A stretch of DNA of 28,882 nucleotides from Gamarada debralockiae (Eukaryota; Ascomycota; Leotiomycetes; Helotiales; Hyphodiscaceae), in contig NXFV01001652.1 of the NCBI GenBank assembly GCA_002803225.1, forward strand, positions 1 to 28,882, read 5' to 3'. The notes under the pieces were generated by a model. The model did not search any database and was not told the DNA's origin. It was given only the letters and a program-made list of their open reading frames with translations. Shown here in pieces: positions 1 to 9,908 of the stretch. The position numbers and the translations under genes are program-made. Each line of letters starts with the position of its first letter. The stretch's first letter is position 1.

Positions 1-134
1 GATCATGATCTTACCACAATACGCTCAATAGCTGCATCTAACCGCAGGGTTCCATGCGTACAAAGCCTTAGAGCCAATCTTTTAACGCCACACCGTTTCA
101 ATATCGCGAGAATGAACCAGCCTGTTGCAATAAA

Positions 135-2681
135 TCAAGACGCGACTCCAACGCAGTATGCATCACCGACGTCAAGGTACTGGCAATTACTTCCAATCGA
201 CGGGTTCCATGTATAGAGCTGGTTGAACGTGATGCTGTATTTGGACTCAATGGCGGAGCAGCTGTCGCCAGACTGAACGACGTAGTACTGGTTGCAATTC
301 GCCGCGGTGCCAGACTGCGTTGGCCCAGGAGGCGTGACCTGAGTACTGGAAGACGCGGGGGGCCCGGACACGCAAATAGCGTCTCCGACGACGAGGTATT
401 GGCAGTTGCTGCCAATGGCTGGATTCCACGCGTACAGCTGCGCGAATGTGATACCGAACGTGCTCTCGACCGCCGAGCAGCTGTCTCCAGACTTCACCGT
501 GTAGTACTGATTGCAGTTTACCGTGATGCCAGACTGCGTCGGCCCGCCGGGAGTCGCACTGGTCGCTGACGGCTTAGAACTCGTCGAGCTCGTCTTCGTT
601 GGCATAGCAGAGCTCGTTGTCTGCGCCGTGCTGGACGACGTCGCAGGCCCGAGCACGCAGATGGCGTCCCCTACAACGAGGAAGTTGCAATTACTGCCGA
701 TGGCCGGGTTCCACGCGTACAGCTGCGCGAACGTGATTCCAAACGTGCTCTCGACCGTGGAGCAGCCGTCCCCGTTCTGTACCGTGTAGTACTCCTTGCA
801 GCCTGATGTGATACCGGACTGCGTCGGCCCGCCAGGACTTGTCATGGTCACGGGCGCGGTCAAGGATGCTCCTCCGCCAGATCCAGTGCTATCGCTTTGA
901 ACGCAGTATGCGTCTCCGAGAATCAAATTGCTACAGGCAGCGTTGAGATTCGGGTTCCAGGACTGCAGCTGGTCAAATGTGATGCCATATTGGTTCTCCA
1001 GCAAGCCGCAATAATCGCCGCTGATGACTGTATGGTACTGGTAACAATTGCTTGTGGTACCGGTCGGCGTTGGAGCAGGTGCAGTGACGTACGTCGAAGT
1101 GGTGTTGCCCCCGGAGGAGTCGGTCCCGTTCCAGTTTGCTGTGGGGAACACACAATATGCGAGGCCTGCGATGAGATTCGTGCAGGCGGAGTTGACGGAG
1201 GGATTGATATTCTCGAAAAGTCCGATGGCAATGGTGTTGTTGAGCGCAATCAGACTGCAGTTGTCGCCGGATTGCACAGTGTAGTACTTCCCACAGAACT
1301 GGGTTGTGCCTTTGGCGATGTTTGATGGTGGAGGAACTGTGGCCGTGGCATATACAGCCGTCTGAGTGACAGTGGCTCCAGCGATAGTGGATCCATTGTA
1401 CTGCGTTCCAGGAAGCCCAACGCACACCTGCTGACCTGCAATCAGATTGGTGCAAAAGGAGTTGATAGATGGGTTCCACGAGCTGAATTGCGTAAATGAG
1501 ATGCTGCTGGAGTTTGTGATACCTTGGCAGGTGTCACCGCTCTGAACGGTATATGTCTGACATGTGTTTGGGAGGCAGAGAGATGCACCGGCTTGTCAAT
1601 GATCAGCACGAGTGCTCGAAAGAGCCAAGGATGTTCGAGCAGCAAGAATAACGTACCGATAAGGTTAGAGCAGTCTGGGAATATATTGTTTAGGATCTGC
1701 AGAGCCCCTGTGGATACCTTGTACTGCTGGGAGATGCCATTACAACTCTCACCAGAGGCTACGGTATGCGTATTGCCAGAGAAGCAGGTCGGCGCAGTCG
1801 TCGTTCCTGCACCTGGAGGAGCAAACCCTGGAATGTTGGTGACATTCGTCGGATTTTGAGGAACCGATGTGGGATAAGATACGCCGCATTGACTCTGGAT
1901 ATTCTTCCAATCGGCAGCCATGCTAGTATCGTAATTGCTGTATGCTGTCTGTTGGAACATCTGATACATGGACAGCACGCACGGAGAGCAGAGAACATCT
2001 TGTGGCAGCGTTGTGGCCGATATGTCGGATGTGTAGTTGGTCGAGATGTTGAAAAAATAAGCTGGTAAATGGGTCAGCCCTCTTTCGACTTTCTTGATCT
2101 TCACATGCGAGGATTCTCTTACACATGCACGACTGCCCTGTCTTCGGATCAGACAGGCAAGTCAAGTTCCAGCTTGCCCACAGCAAGTCTCCAAAATACG
2201 TCGCCGGGTAGCCACTCCACGCCTCGGGTTGGCCAACACAAGCAGAACCAACATTTTGATGGTAAGTGCTGAGAGAGTCGCTGCACGCCTTGGTGCATAT
2301 GGACTGGAAATCGGCAGTGTCCACTTGCAAGTAATAGTCGGCGGCTGCTATAGTGTTCAGATTATCATCGCATTGAACCGTCGACTCCATGGCATTGATA
2401 CATTGTGTAGTGAGGTTCACAATAGAGCTGTTGACGACTGTTCCTGGTGGCAGGACGGCAAAGCCCGCGGTGGAAGCACCACTTGTCGATTGGACAAAAG
2501 AGACGGGGTTATGCGAGCTGTTGCCATGAGCGTTGTTGTCTTGCGTGTTGTTGGAAGATTGCCGCAAATCAAGTTTGGCGGCATAATGATGGTGGTCATT
2601 GTGCCGCAATGCATTGCAATTGGCCGCAAAGGTGAAGAGCAATACAATCATCCATAGAATGGGCGACAAGAGGACAGACAT
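135..2681 (-). CDS. Secreted protein with seven LysM chitin-binding domains
   Basis: Exons 2681-2123, 2061-1657 and 1591-135 (introns 61 and 65 bp, GTAAGA and GTACGT donors) join in frame to 806 aa. Residues 1-24 form a signal peptide (hydrophobic LLSPILWMIVLLFTFAA). Residues 25-280 are a Cys-rich region without a domain I recognise. Seven LysM modules follow at about 284-327, 333-380, 421-468, 504-552, 586-634, 681-728 and 754-802, each with a YTVQSGDxC-like start, an ITFxQLxxWNP core and a final CNLxxGDAxCV strand. Ser/Thr/Pro linkers separate them. LysM5 and LysM6 are nearly identical, so recently duplicated. LysM domains bind N-acetylglucosamine polymers; in fungi such proteins shield hyphal chitin from plant chitinases or sequester chitin fragments. 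The gene is divergent from a chitinase, a pairing known for subgroup-C chitinases. The second intron splits the first LysM. No catalytic domain is seen. Confidence 0.93.
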
Positions 2682-3591
2682 TGAGGACGCCTGGTTGGAA
2701 GGCGTCTAGAGAAAAAGAAAAGGCAAAGTCAAAGCAATGCAAGTGAATGAGTGAGTGAATGCAGTGAGAAGGATGTGGGAATAGTCAAGAAAATGAGAAG
2801 AATGATGACAACATTGCTCTGGAAGAACGATGGAACGCTAGGTATGTAGGTAAGAAAGCGTATGAATAATGCTTCCTCTCGCTGCTTGTGTTGAAGAAAA
2901 GGTGGCATCATGAGATTGGCCCTTAAGAGGTAGGTAGTCGTCCCTCACAAGCTCTGGATAGTCGGCCTACCTTAGCTTAGGCACCTTAGCCGTGCCGCCC
3001 TACCTCGCCTAAAGGAGTCTAATAATGCTTGATCATTTGGATCGGCGCAGATCTACGCCTCTTAATCTCGCAGAGCGGTTCTGTAACCACATGCGGCGTT
3101 TGTCAAGAAATCAACACTATCCAGGGCCGCAGCAAGGCAAAGGCGCCTGCGGGATAAAGGGGCACCTCGAAGACTTCGCCAACGACCTTCCACAACGGGA
3201 AAAGTCTAGGGCCCTATGCATTACGTACATTACATGATTTTGCGGCACAGCGTAGAGGTGGGGCCCACCGAGAGCCCTAAAGCAAGGCGATCTGCCTATT
3301 CAAAGCTGTACTAATCAGCGAGAAGAGCCTCAACGAGCTCTATCCAAGGAAAATTGCATCACTCTGAGTCTTGTGGCGTCGCTGATTGGCAACATGACGA
3401 GGGTTGTGGAGCTCTTAGGGCTGAGGCTGCACGTTTCCCCCTGAACTAGCTTAGTGCTTAGTGCATCAACTTCTCCCAGATTATTATTATCCACCTCCCG
3501 CATCATGTTTAGGTCATTTAGACACTTGCGGACCCAACGGCGACTTTTTTGACGTACAAAGGTTGAAGGCCGAAGCATTGTAAATTCACTA

Positions 3592-3682
3592 CCATCCCCC
3601 TCCCTGAATTGAGGTTAATTGGTTGTATGGAAAATCGTGGAATCGGTAACTAAAATTTAACCTCAATTCAGGTGGGGGGATG
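3592..3682. mobile_element. Small inverted-repeat element (MITE-like), copy A
   Basis: Arms at 3593-3618 and 3657-3682 are inverted repeats of 26 bp with two mismatches, each containing CCTGAATTGAGGTTAA. They enclose about 38 bp. The unit lies between TA dinucleotides at 3590-3591 and 3683-3684, the target duplication typical of Tc1/mariner-derived MITEs. There is no coding capacity. The ends differ by one base in length next to the TA, so the exact boundaries are uncertain. A simple hairpin rather than a transposon relic is possible. Confidence 0.5.
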
Positions 3683-3684
3683 TA

Positions 3685-3839
3685 CTCGTACTTTGGATGA
3701 ATAAACGTTAAACTGAGGTTAGCGTAGGTAAATACCACCGCATGAAAACCCGGGATTATACCAATAACACACCTGTATTTGGCATTAGTCAGATTTTCGC
3801 AGGGATTATAGAATAACATTAATTCATCCGAAGTACGAG
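3685..3839. mobile_element. MITE-like element with TA target duplication, copy B
   Basis: A 155-bp element starts CTCGTACTTTGGATGAAT and ends with the reverse complement of CTCGTACTTCGGATGAAT: 17 of 18 terminal bases match, and the similarity decays over about 8 more bases. It is flanked by TA at 3683-3684 and 3840-3841. This fits a non-autonomous Tc1/mariner-type MITE. It sits directly against the other inverted-repeat unit and shares its TA, so one may have inserted at the end of the other. No transposase is present. Confidence 0.65.
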
Positions 3840-4245
3840 TAGCACTCCTACCAACTCTTATACAAGGGTTCCTAGCCAGTAAAAATGCACCGATGCTTCC
3901 CGCCTCACCGCCCCCCTAATTACCTGGTATAGGGGGGCCCCGTTCTGTGGCACCAAATTGGCCGAGAGCCGAGTAATTAGGGTACGGCACAACAAATTAA
4001 TTGTTTGCACATCACACCCACTACCTTATCTATTATTGTTCATGGATTGACGGAGCAAAGCCATGGCTCACATGAAGGCAGATAGCTTCTTGTCCGCCAT
4101 TTCGCTTTCCTGGCGTACCTGGTCCGCTGAGCTTGCTTAGCTAGCTTCGGACATCCTCGCGCCATGTTGTTCGTCGTCCCCGGGTCAGATAGGTAGGCAT
4201 GATACAAGTCTTCTCTGTCGTGTCATGTCGCGTCTGTTCATTCTC

Positions 4246-4286
4246 CTTCTTCTTCTTCTTCTTCTTCTTCTTCTTCTTCTTCTTCT
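4246..4286 (+). repeat. CTT trinucleotide microsatellite
   Basis: About 13 uninterrupted CTT units lie roughly 100 bp before the chitinase start codon, probably in its 5' leader or core promoter. Pyrimidine-rich tracts are common just upstream of fungal transcription starts. This one is a perfect repeat and so likely to vary in length between strains. The apparent poly-leucine reading frame across it is not a gene. Confidence 0.85.
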
Positions 4287-4382
4287 CGAGCTAGGTGCTT
4301 TTGGCGTTCACTCTTTACTGACTGTATTGCTTTCGAGACGACATTCTTTGTATCGTTGCTGTTCAGCTGTTGCAGCAAAAAA

Positions 4383-7300
4383 ATGCCATCTTTTCCATAT
4401 CTTCTGCTTGCTGTGGCGGCAGGATTACTTGGCTCCGTGTCAGCGCAAGCTTCCCAAGGACCTTCCAGCGTCGATTACACATGGTGGGTCTCTGTATTCC
4501 AAGGCAATCACGAAGCGTGCTGACACATGTCAAAAGCTCGGCATCAAAGCCATGCTCTATCGGCTGTTGTGGGACGAACGGAGTCTGTGGATTGGGTCCA
4601 GACTATTGCTCCTCTGCGAACTGTATTTCGTCCTGCGACCAGAAGTCTGAGTGTGATCCTGGATGGGGAGCTCAATGGAGCTCCGCTGAGAAATGTCCAC
4701 TGAACGTCTGCTGTTCCAAGTATGGTTTTTGCGGTAGGTTGTTCTCTGGCGTCAAATACGCGGCGGGTTGACGTGAAATAGGCACCACTTCTGAATTCTG
4801 CGGCACCAAGAGTGTCATCGAGCCCTCATGCAGCGGATCCTCGTCTAATGGAAGAACAATTGGATACTACGAGGGCTGGTCACAAAGCCGAGCCTGCGAT
4901 GGAAGTAAGCAACGAGGCCTTGGCATTCCCTTCCACGTCAACTCCACCCCTTTCTAACTTCATCCGATGTACCAAACGGACCCGAAGATTGACAAGGCAG
5001 TTAACAACTGTCGTCTGGGAGCTCTAGGAAAGTCTTTCGATTCTCTTAACTAACGATTGCACAGTGGCTCCTGAGTCTATTCCCGCCGGCGCCTACACAC
5101 ACCTTAACTATGCATTTGCATACATCGATCCCAGCTCGTTTGCCGTTGCTCCCATGGCCGAGTCGGACCTGGGGTTATACTCCAGATTCACAGGCCTGAA
5201 AGATAACAATCCTGGGCTGAAGACTTGGATCAGTATCGGTGCGTTAACCTCCAGGGACAGCATCGCCCAGCCATCCTAGCATCTCAGAGTTGGCTAACAT
5301 GTCAAAGGTGGTTGGTCGATGAACGATGCCGGCCAGCCTACTGCCTCCACATTTTCGAATTTGGCAGCATCAACAAGCGCTCAAAATGCGTTCTTCAAGT
5401 CTCTGCTCTCCTTCATGACCACCTACGGCTTTGACGGTGTCGATATTGATTGGGAATATCCAGTGGCACCAGAGCGCTCTGGAAACACTGCGGACTTCCA
5501 AAACTACCCAACATTCCTCTCCAATCTCAGATCTGCACTCACCTCCAGCGGACAGAGCTACGGCATTTCCATTACTATTCCCTCTAGCTACTGGTACATG
5601 CGAAACTTCGATATCGTCAAGCTTGAGCCACTCGTTGACTGGTTCAACGTCATGACCTACGACTTGCATGGAACATGGGATTCAACTGATAAATACATCG
5701 GTGCCGTGGTTAATGCGCACACAAACTTGACTGAGATCAACCTTACTATGGACCTCCTGTGGCGAAATAATATTGATCCCGCTAAAGTCACGATGGGAAT
5801 GGGCTTCTACGGCCGATCGTTCACCCTCTCTGATCCTTCTTGCACATCTCCTGGATGCCCCTTCAGCTCTGGAGGCAACCCTGGACCGTGCTCTGCAAGT
5901 GCGGGAACCCTAATGTTTTCAGAGATCGAGGCTATCATTGCTGCTGGGGCAACGCCCACCCTCGATTCCCAGGCTGCTGTCAAGCAGCTCGTATTCGATA
6001 CAAACCAATGGGTTTCTTATGACGACGTAGAAACGCTCAAGATGAAAGTAGACTACGCCAATGGGAAGTGTCTTGGTGGAACAATGGTATGGGCAGTCTC
6101 GACGGATAGTGATAATGCTACTGCGGCCTCAGCTCTTTCATCATTGAACGGCCTTAGCCAGAAGAAGTCCTTGTTTGGTGGCTCTACCCCGCAACAAGAG
6201 ACATTATCACAATGCGTCTGGGGCGAATGTGCAAACGACCCCGTTTGTACAGTCGGCGTAGCTGCTCAGACCGGAAATGGCAAGTCTGCCTCCAACGCAG
6301 CCATCTACAGTGGTTGTCCTGCCGGCCAAAAGCGAAACTATTGCTGTCCCGCAGATGACAGGCCTACATGTCAGTGGGTAAGTAGCCTCTAACTCCTCGA
6401 TGAACCGCGAATAACGGACACAATTTCAGGTTGGCAGTGCTCCATTTTGCGTAGAGAGCAGGTGTCCTAACAACTTGGTCCAAATTGCAACCGATAATAA
6501 CGGTGGAGGGAAGCCATGTTGGTTCCATCATAAATCTCTGTGCTGTACACCCAGCAATGCCGATGCCGCCGCCGGACAGTGCAGTAAGTACTCGGTCCAA
6601 GTTTTCGTGTCTCTGAATGGAGTCTAATGTTGTAATCAGAATGGCTCGGATCAGGACCGGGTTGTGCAACTGGACAAGCTCATGCGGCTTGTCCATCTGA
6701 CTACCCTGTGGAAGACACCTACAGTCTGTACGGAGCTGGGGGGGAGTCTGTATGTCTCAGCGGTAAGTGTTAGCCCTCAAGTGCTCGAGGTAGATCGACG
6801 ATCTGACAATTCTGTCCAGGATTCAAGAGTTTCTGCTGCTCGAGGCCGGATCCCTATACAGGATGTTCATGGTATGCCAAGCCCGCTGAAAGCAAGTCCT
6901 GGGCGTATGACACTAATGTTGATGGTCAAGGACAACAAAGGCACACTCTTTCCTGGCCCCTTTTACATGTGCTACGGGATGTCCGGCAGGAAAGCAGATT
7001 GTTGCTGAGAGTTACAGGGATCACTATGACAATGGCCCATGTTGGCATAACACGGCTTCATACTATTGGTGAGTAATGGAGCTTCTGTTTAAAAACTTTG
7101 GCCAGCTGACATGGCATGTGTAGCTGTGATGAGTTCACTCAGACACCCCCAACCACGAACCCGCCTGATTTTTGTGCTGCTACCGATGGGGACTTCGTCG
7201 TGAACGACGAGCTTGACCCAGATGGAAATGTTGCAGACTTCCTCGAAGTCTACATGTATGAGGACGTCTGCTATGATATCCCAAACACTGCCAGTCCTGA

Positions 7301-8634
7301 TAGCACGAAGAGATGGATTTCGAGCAGCAATGGTACGCTCAGCGCATTTTCGCACCTTGCCAAGGCTTCACCTGCTGGTGGCAGAAATGATGGATATCCG
7401 AAAATTTGTAATGAGGAGGGTGAATGTTACCACGTCCTCGATGCGGAGAGCGACATGGAATTCAAGGAGCTCCGCTCCCTTACCATCGATGCGATCGGAT
7501 CATCTGCCCTGGACACACGAGCTCGAAAGCCAAAGATCTGTCTACCAAAAGGCAAGAGTTCCAACTTCGTCGCCAAAAACTACCCCGGAGCAGCCAACCT
7601 AGGTGCTCGTGGAATCTCATTCCGCAGTCTCGCCAACGCAGCGTCTTGTCTTGGATCTTCGATTATCAGCGGGGGCCGCATACTGTACGAGAAGTACGTC
7701 GCGGAGCACGTTATGGAGCTGCAGACGCCGGCCATCTACGCCAACAGCATGATCAAGGGCATCCTCCAGAGTGGTGCTGATGCCCCTGGCAAAGCCGAGG
7801 GCTACGATTGGGCTCAGATGTTCGCCGACAAAACAGGATATATCTTCCAGAGCTGGAAGTCCCTTGGCGTCAGTGCACCGAACGGCCTCCCCGGTGACAG
7901 CCCAGCTGATACGATCATGACTGCTCTGGGGAGTAACAATGATATTCACAACATGCTAATTTTGGACCGCGCTACGAATGGACTCAAAGCGGCGGTAGGT
8001 TCCAATGATTTAGTGGTTGACAAGAACGGATACTGAATGATGATTACTTAGGTCTGGGCAGTCTTCCAAAACATCATTTCGATCAAGAGGTTCTCAGGCG
8101 CGGCGCCGAACACACAGGTCGAGTACATCAATAGGGTGAGTCCCCACTCCTCAAAGTGCACCGCAGGCTGGTGCCAGTAACTAGCAAATCTAACATATCC
8201 CCAAAGCTCTATGCCATTCCCGACTATCTCAACTCCGCAGACGTAAATCCCCCTACATCCCACTTCCCTACGCATCTCATCGCTAACCTCCCGCCCAGGG
8301 CCAAGCTGCGCTCAAATATAGCTACGACGTGATCAAAGCCGTGCTGGGACAAATTGACGTCGCGGCGAAAACAAACCCCAACATCAACACCATGAGCAGC
8401 ACAACCTTTGCCGAGTCCTGGCAGGTCTTCTCCTCCGACTACTTCCTCGAGATGCAGGGCAACCTGCAGGAATTCGTCAAGGGGAAGCTACCGGGCATGA
8501 TAACGTATTGGGGTGGCACTATTGCCAATAGCAAGTTTACGAGCGCGGGTGCAAAGGCCACGCTTAAGGCGCTGCAGGATAAGCTGTCGAATGTGGCGAC
8601 GGAGGTGGCTATTGAAAGGGGGTTTATACAATAG
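4383..8634 (+). CDS. Chitin-binding GH18 chitinase, subgroup C (killer-toxin-like)
   Basis: Thirteen exons: 4383-4483, 4537-4733, 4782-4904, 5065-5238, 5308-6377, 6430-6583, 6640-6762, 6820-6871, 6931-7068, 7124-7994, 8052-8135, 8207-8242, 8299-8634. The join gives 1152 aa without a break. A signal peptide covers residues 1-22 (LLLAVAAGLLGSVSA). A Cys-rich stretch at 34-67 and a type-1 chitin-binding domain (CBM18) at about 73-116 follow. The GH18 barrel spans about 124-482 with catalytic motif DGVDIDWE at 241-248 (acid E248), MGMGFYGRSF and the MVWAVSTD strand. Cys-rich repeats occupy about 490-720, then a conserved-looking C-terminal region to 1152. It should hydrolyse beta-1,4-N-acetylglucosamine polymers outside the cell. 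Subgroup-C chitinases often neighbour LysM genes, as here. The 59-bp intron at 6872-6930 is easily missed and otherwise mimics a frameshift. No LysM domain is seen in the chitinase itself. Confidence 0.93.
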
Positions 8635-9908
8635 ACATTTAGCTACTTGACGGTTCTCACCATCGTAAATGTTACCGTAAATGGTACCTCAGAATTTGCA
8701 ATCTAACAGAATCGTGCTAATTGTGTCGTTGACAGAACCGAGAGGGGGGTCTCTTCTAATACATCATAACACTGATTCCAGACCCAATGTTTGCCACGAG
8801 ATGTAGGAAAGCGGGGCGGTTTTTATCGGCGATTATTATAAGCGAGCTAATCATGATCGCGATTAATAATCCTCACTGACTTTTAGTTCCCCATACTCTC
8901 TCCTCTTTTCTACTTACTTCGTGTGATAATTCTTTATAATTTTATATTCAAATATAGCTTCTAAAGCAGATTTATCGCTTTTGACAAGCTTAATTCCTTA
9001 GGAATCAACTTAGTTGATTAATACTGCTTCTTATAGTAATCAGCGCAGTACGGTCGATCGCAAGCGAGTGATGTTCAAGGTATAAAGGCCTATAATGAAT
9101 CACTAGACTTACTTCTTTAGGGCTCGTGCTACTACGCTAATAGGGCAATTATAGGGGATAAGCATTATAAGCAATATCCTGTTATAGGGCAAATACGAAG
9201 GCGGCGGGCATTGAAATTAAGTGACGCCTAAATGAGAGCTTAAAACACTAAAATCTCTATGTTTTCAAGCCCTTATGTAAAATCACTTTAACACAAGAAG
9301 ATTCTTAATTAAGGGCTTATAAAAATAGAGGAGAAGCAGTTTTATTATTATATATAAATTTTGAGAAAATTAAACTTAGGAAATATAACAAAAGATAAGG
9401 AGTTGCGCGTGGCATTCATACCTCTAATCAATTCCGTCTGATTTTAATGCGCCGCCTTTGTAGGCACCTTAATTATAATAGATTTAGTTGCGACTTATTA
9501 TAAAATAGTAAGGGATATATAAATTAAGAGAATAAGTAGGTAGGGTTAAGTACAAAGGATATAGTTAAAAGTTTTAAATAAAATTAAGCCTTAAGGATAT
9601 ACTAAAAGCCTTATAAATGGCTTAAAGGGTATATTTTTAGTGGTTAATACCCTATATTTTTAGGCCTCACATGCTAAATTATAGGCATTAGGCGATTATC
9701 GACCGCACTGCAGGAAAGTGTAGCGTAAGCACTAGTGAATGGTGCCTGAGGCCTGTAAGCCTTACAACGATATCTTTCTATTTCATTTTAGCTTAAATGT
9801 CTTATCAATATCAGTACAGACCCAATTGACTTGCTTTTAGTTGCTTGTGACAAACGCCTTCGTCTCTTAGTGATTTGCCTTCTCTGGATCGCTGTGCAAA
9901 AAGTCATC
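8635..9908. other. AT-rich gene-free spacer
   Basis: No gene is visible. From about 8820 to 9830 the sequence is strongly AT-rich with many stops in all frames, as in degraded, possibly RIP-mutated repeats of ascomycetes. An imperfect inverted repeat frames most of it (arms 9045-9058 and 9698-9711). The last 80 bases are the leader of the FAD oxidase gene. I could not identify a transposon family. Confidence 0.6.
9045..9711. repeat. AT-rich segment bounded by short inverted repeats
   Basis: GCAGTACGGTCGAT at 9045-9058 matches the reverse complement of 9698-9711 at 13 of 14 bases, and weak similarity continues inward. These arms are GC-rich in otherwise AT-rich DNA, as expected for terminal inverted repeats of a decayed DNA transposon. 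I found no clear target-site duplication and no transposase frame, so the identity is open. Confidence 0.35.

Larger units (their letters stand above)
2682..4382. promoter_or_regulatory. Shared upstream region of the LysM and chitinase genes
   Basis: This 1.7-kb divergent intergenic stretch has no convincing coding region. It must hold the promoters of both flanking genes. It contains two adjacent TA-flanked inverted-repeat elements near 3.6-3.84 kb, a C-rich/G-rich hairpin at 3911-3937 (8-bp perfect stem CCCCCCTA/TAGGGGGG), and a CTT microsatellite close to the chitinase start. AGGTAGG-type motifs occur near 2930 and 4190. I could not define a TATA box for either gene. Confidence 0.6.

Noticed and set aside
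3911..3937. Strong GC hairpin CCCCCCTA/TAGGGGGG
   Set aside because: Eukaryotic intergenic DNA, so no terminator role is expected. With no TSD or second copy seen, it is noted only in the spacer description.
4225..4650. 141-codon ORF starting with a leucine run
   Set aside because: It is translation of the CTT microsatellite and of the first chitinase exons in a wrong frame.
6870..6970. Apparent frameshift in the chitinase between the SWYAKPAE reading and the TCATGCPAGK reading
   Set aside because: A 59-bp intron at 6872-6930 with a GTATGC donor, an ACTAAT-type branch point and a CAAG acceptor restores GCSW-TTKAHSF and the frame to the stop.
8820..9830. Search for transposase or reverse-transcriptase frames in the AT-rich block
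   Set aside because: Stops are dense in all six frames and no motif survives; only the inverted ends are reported.
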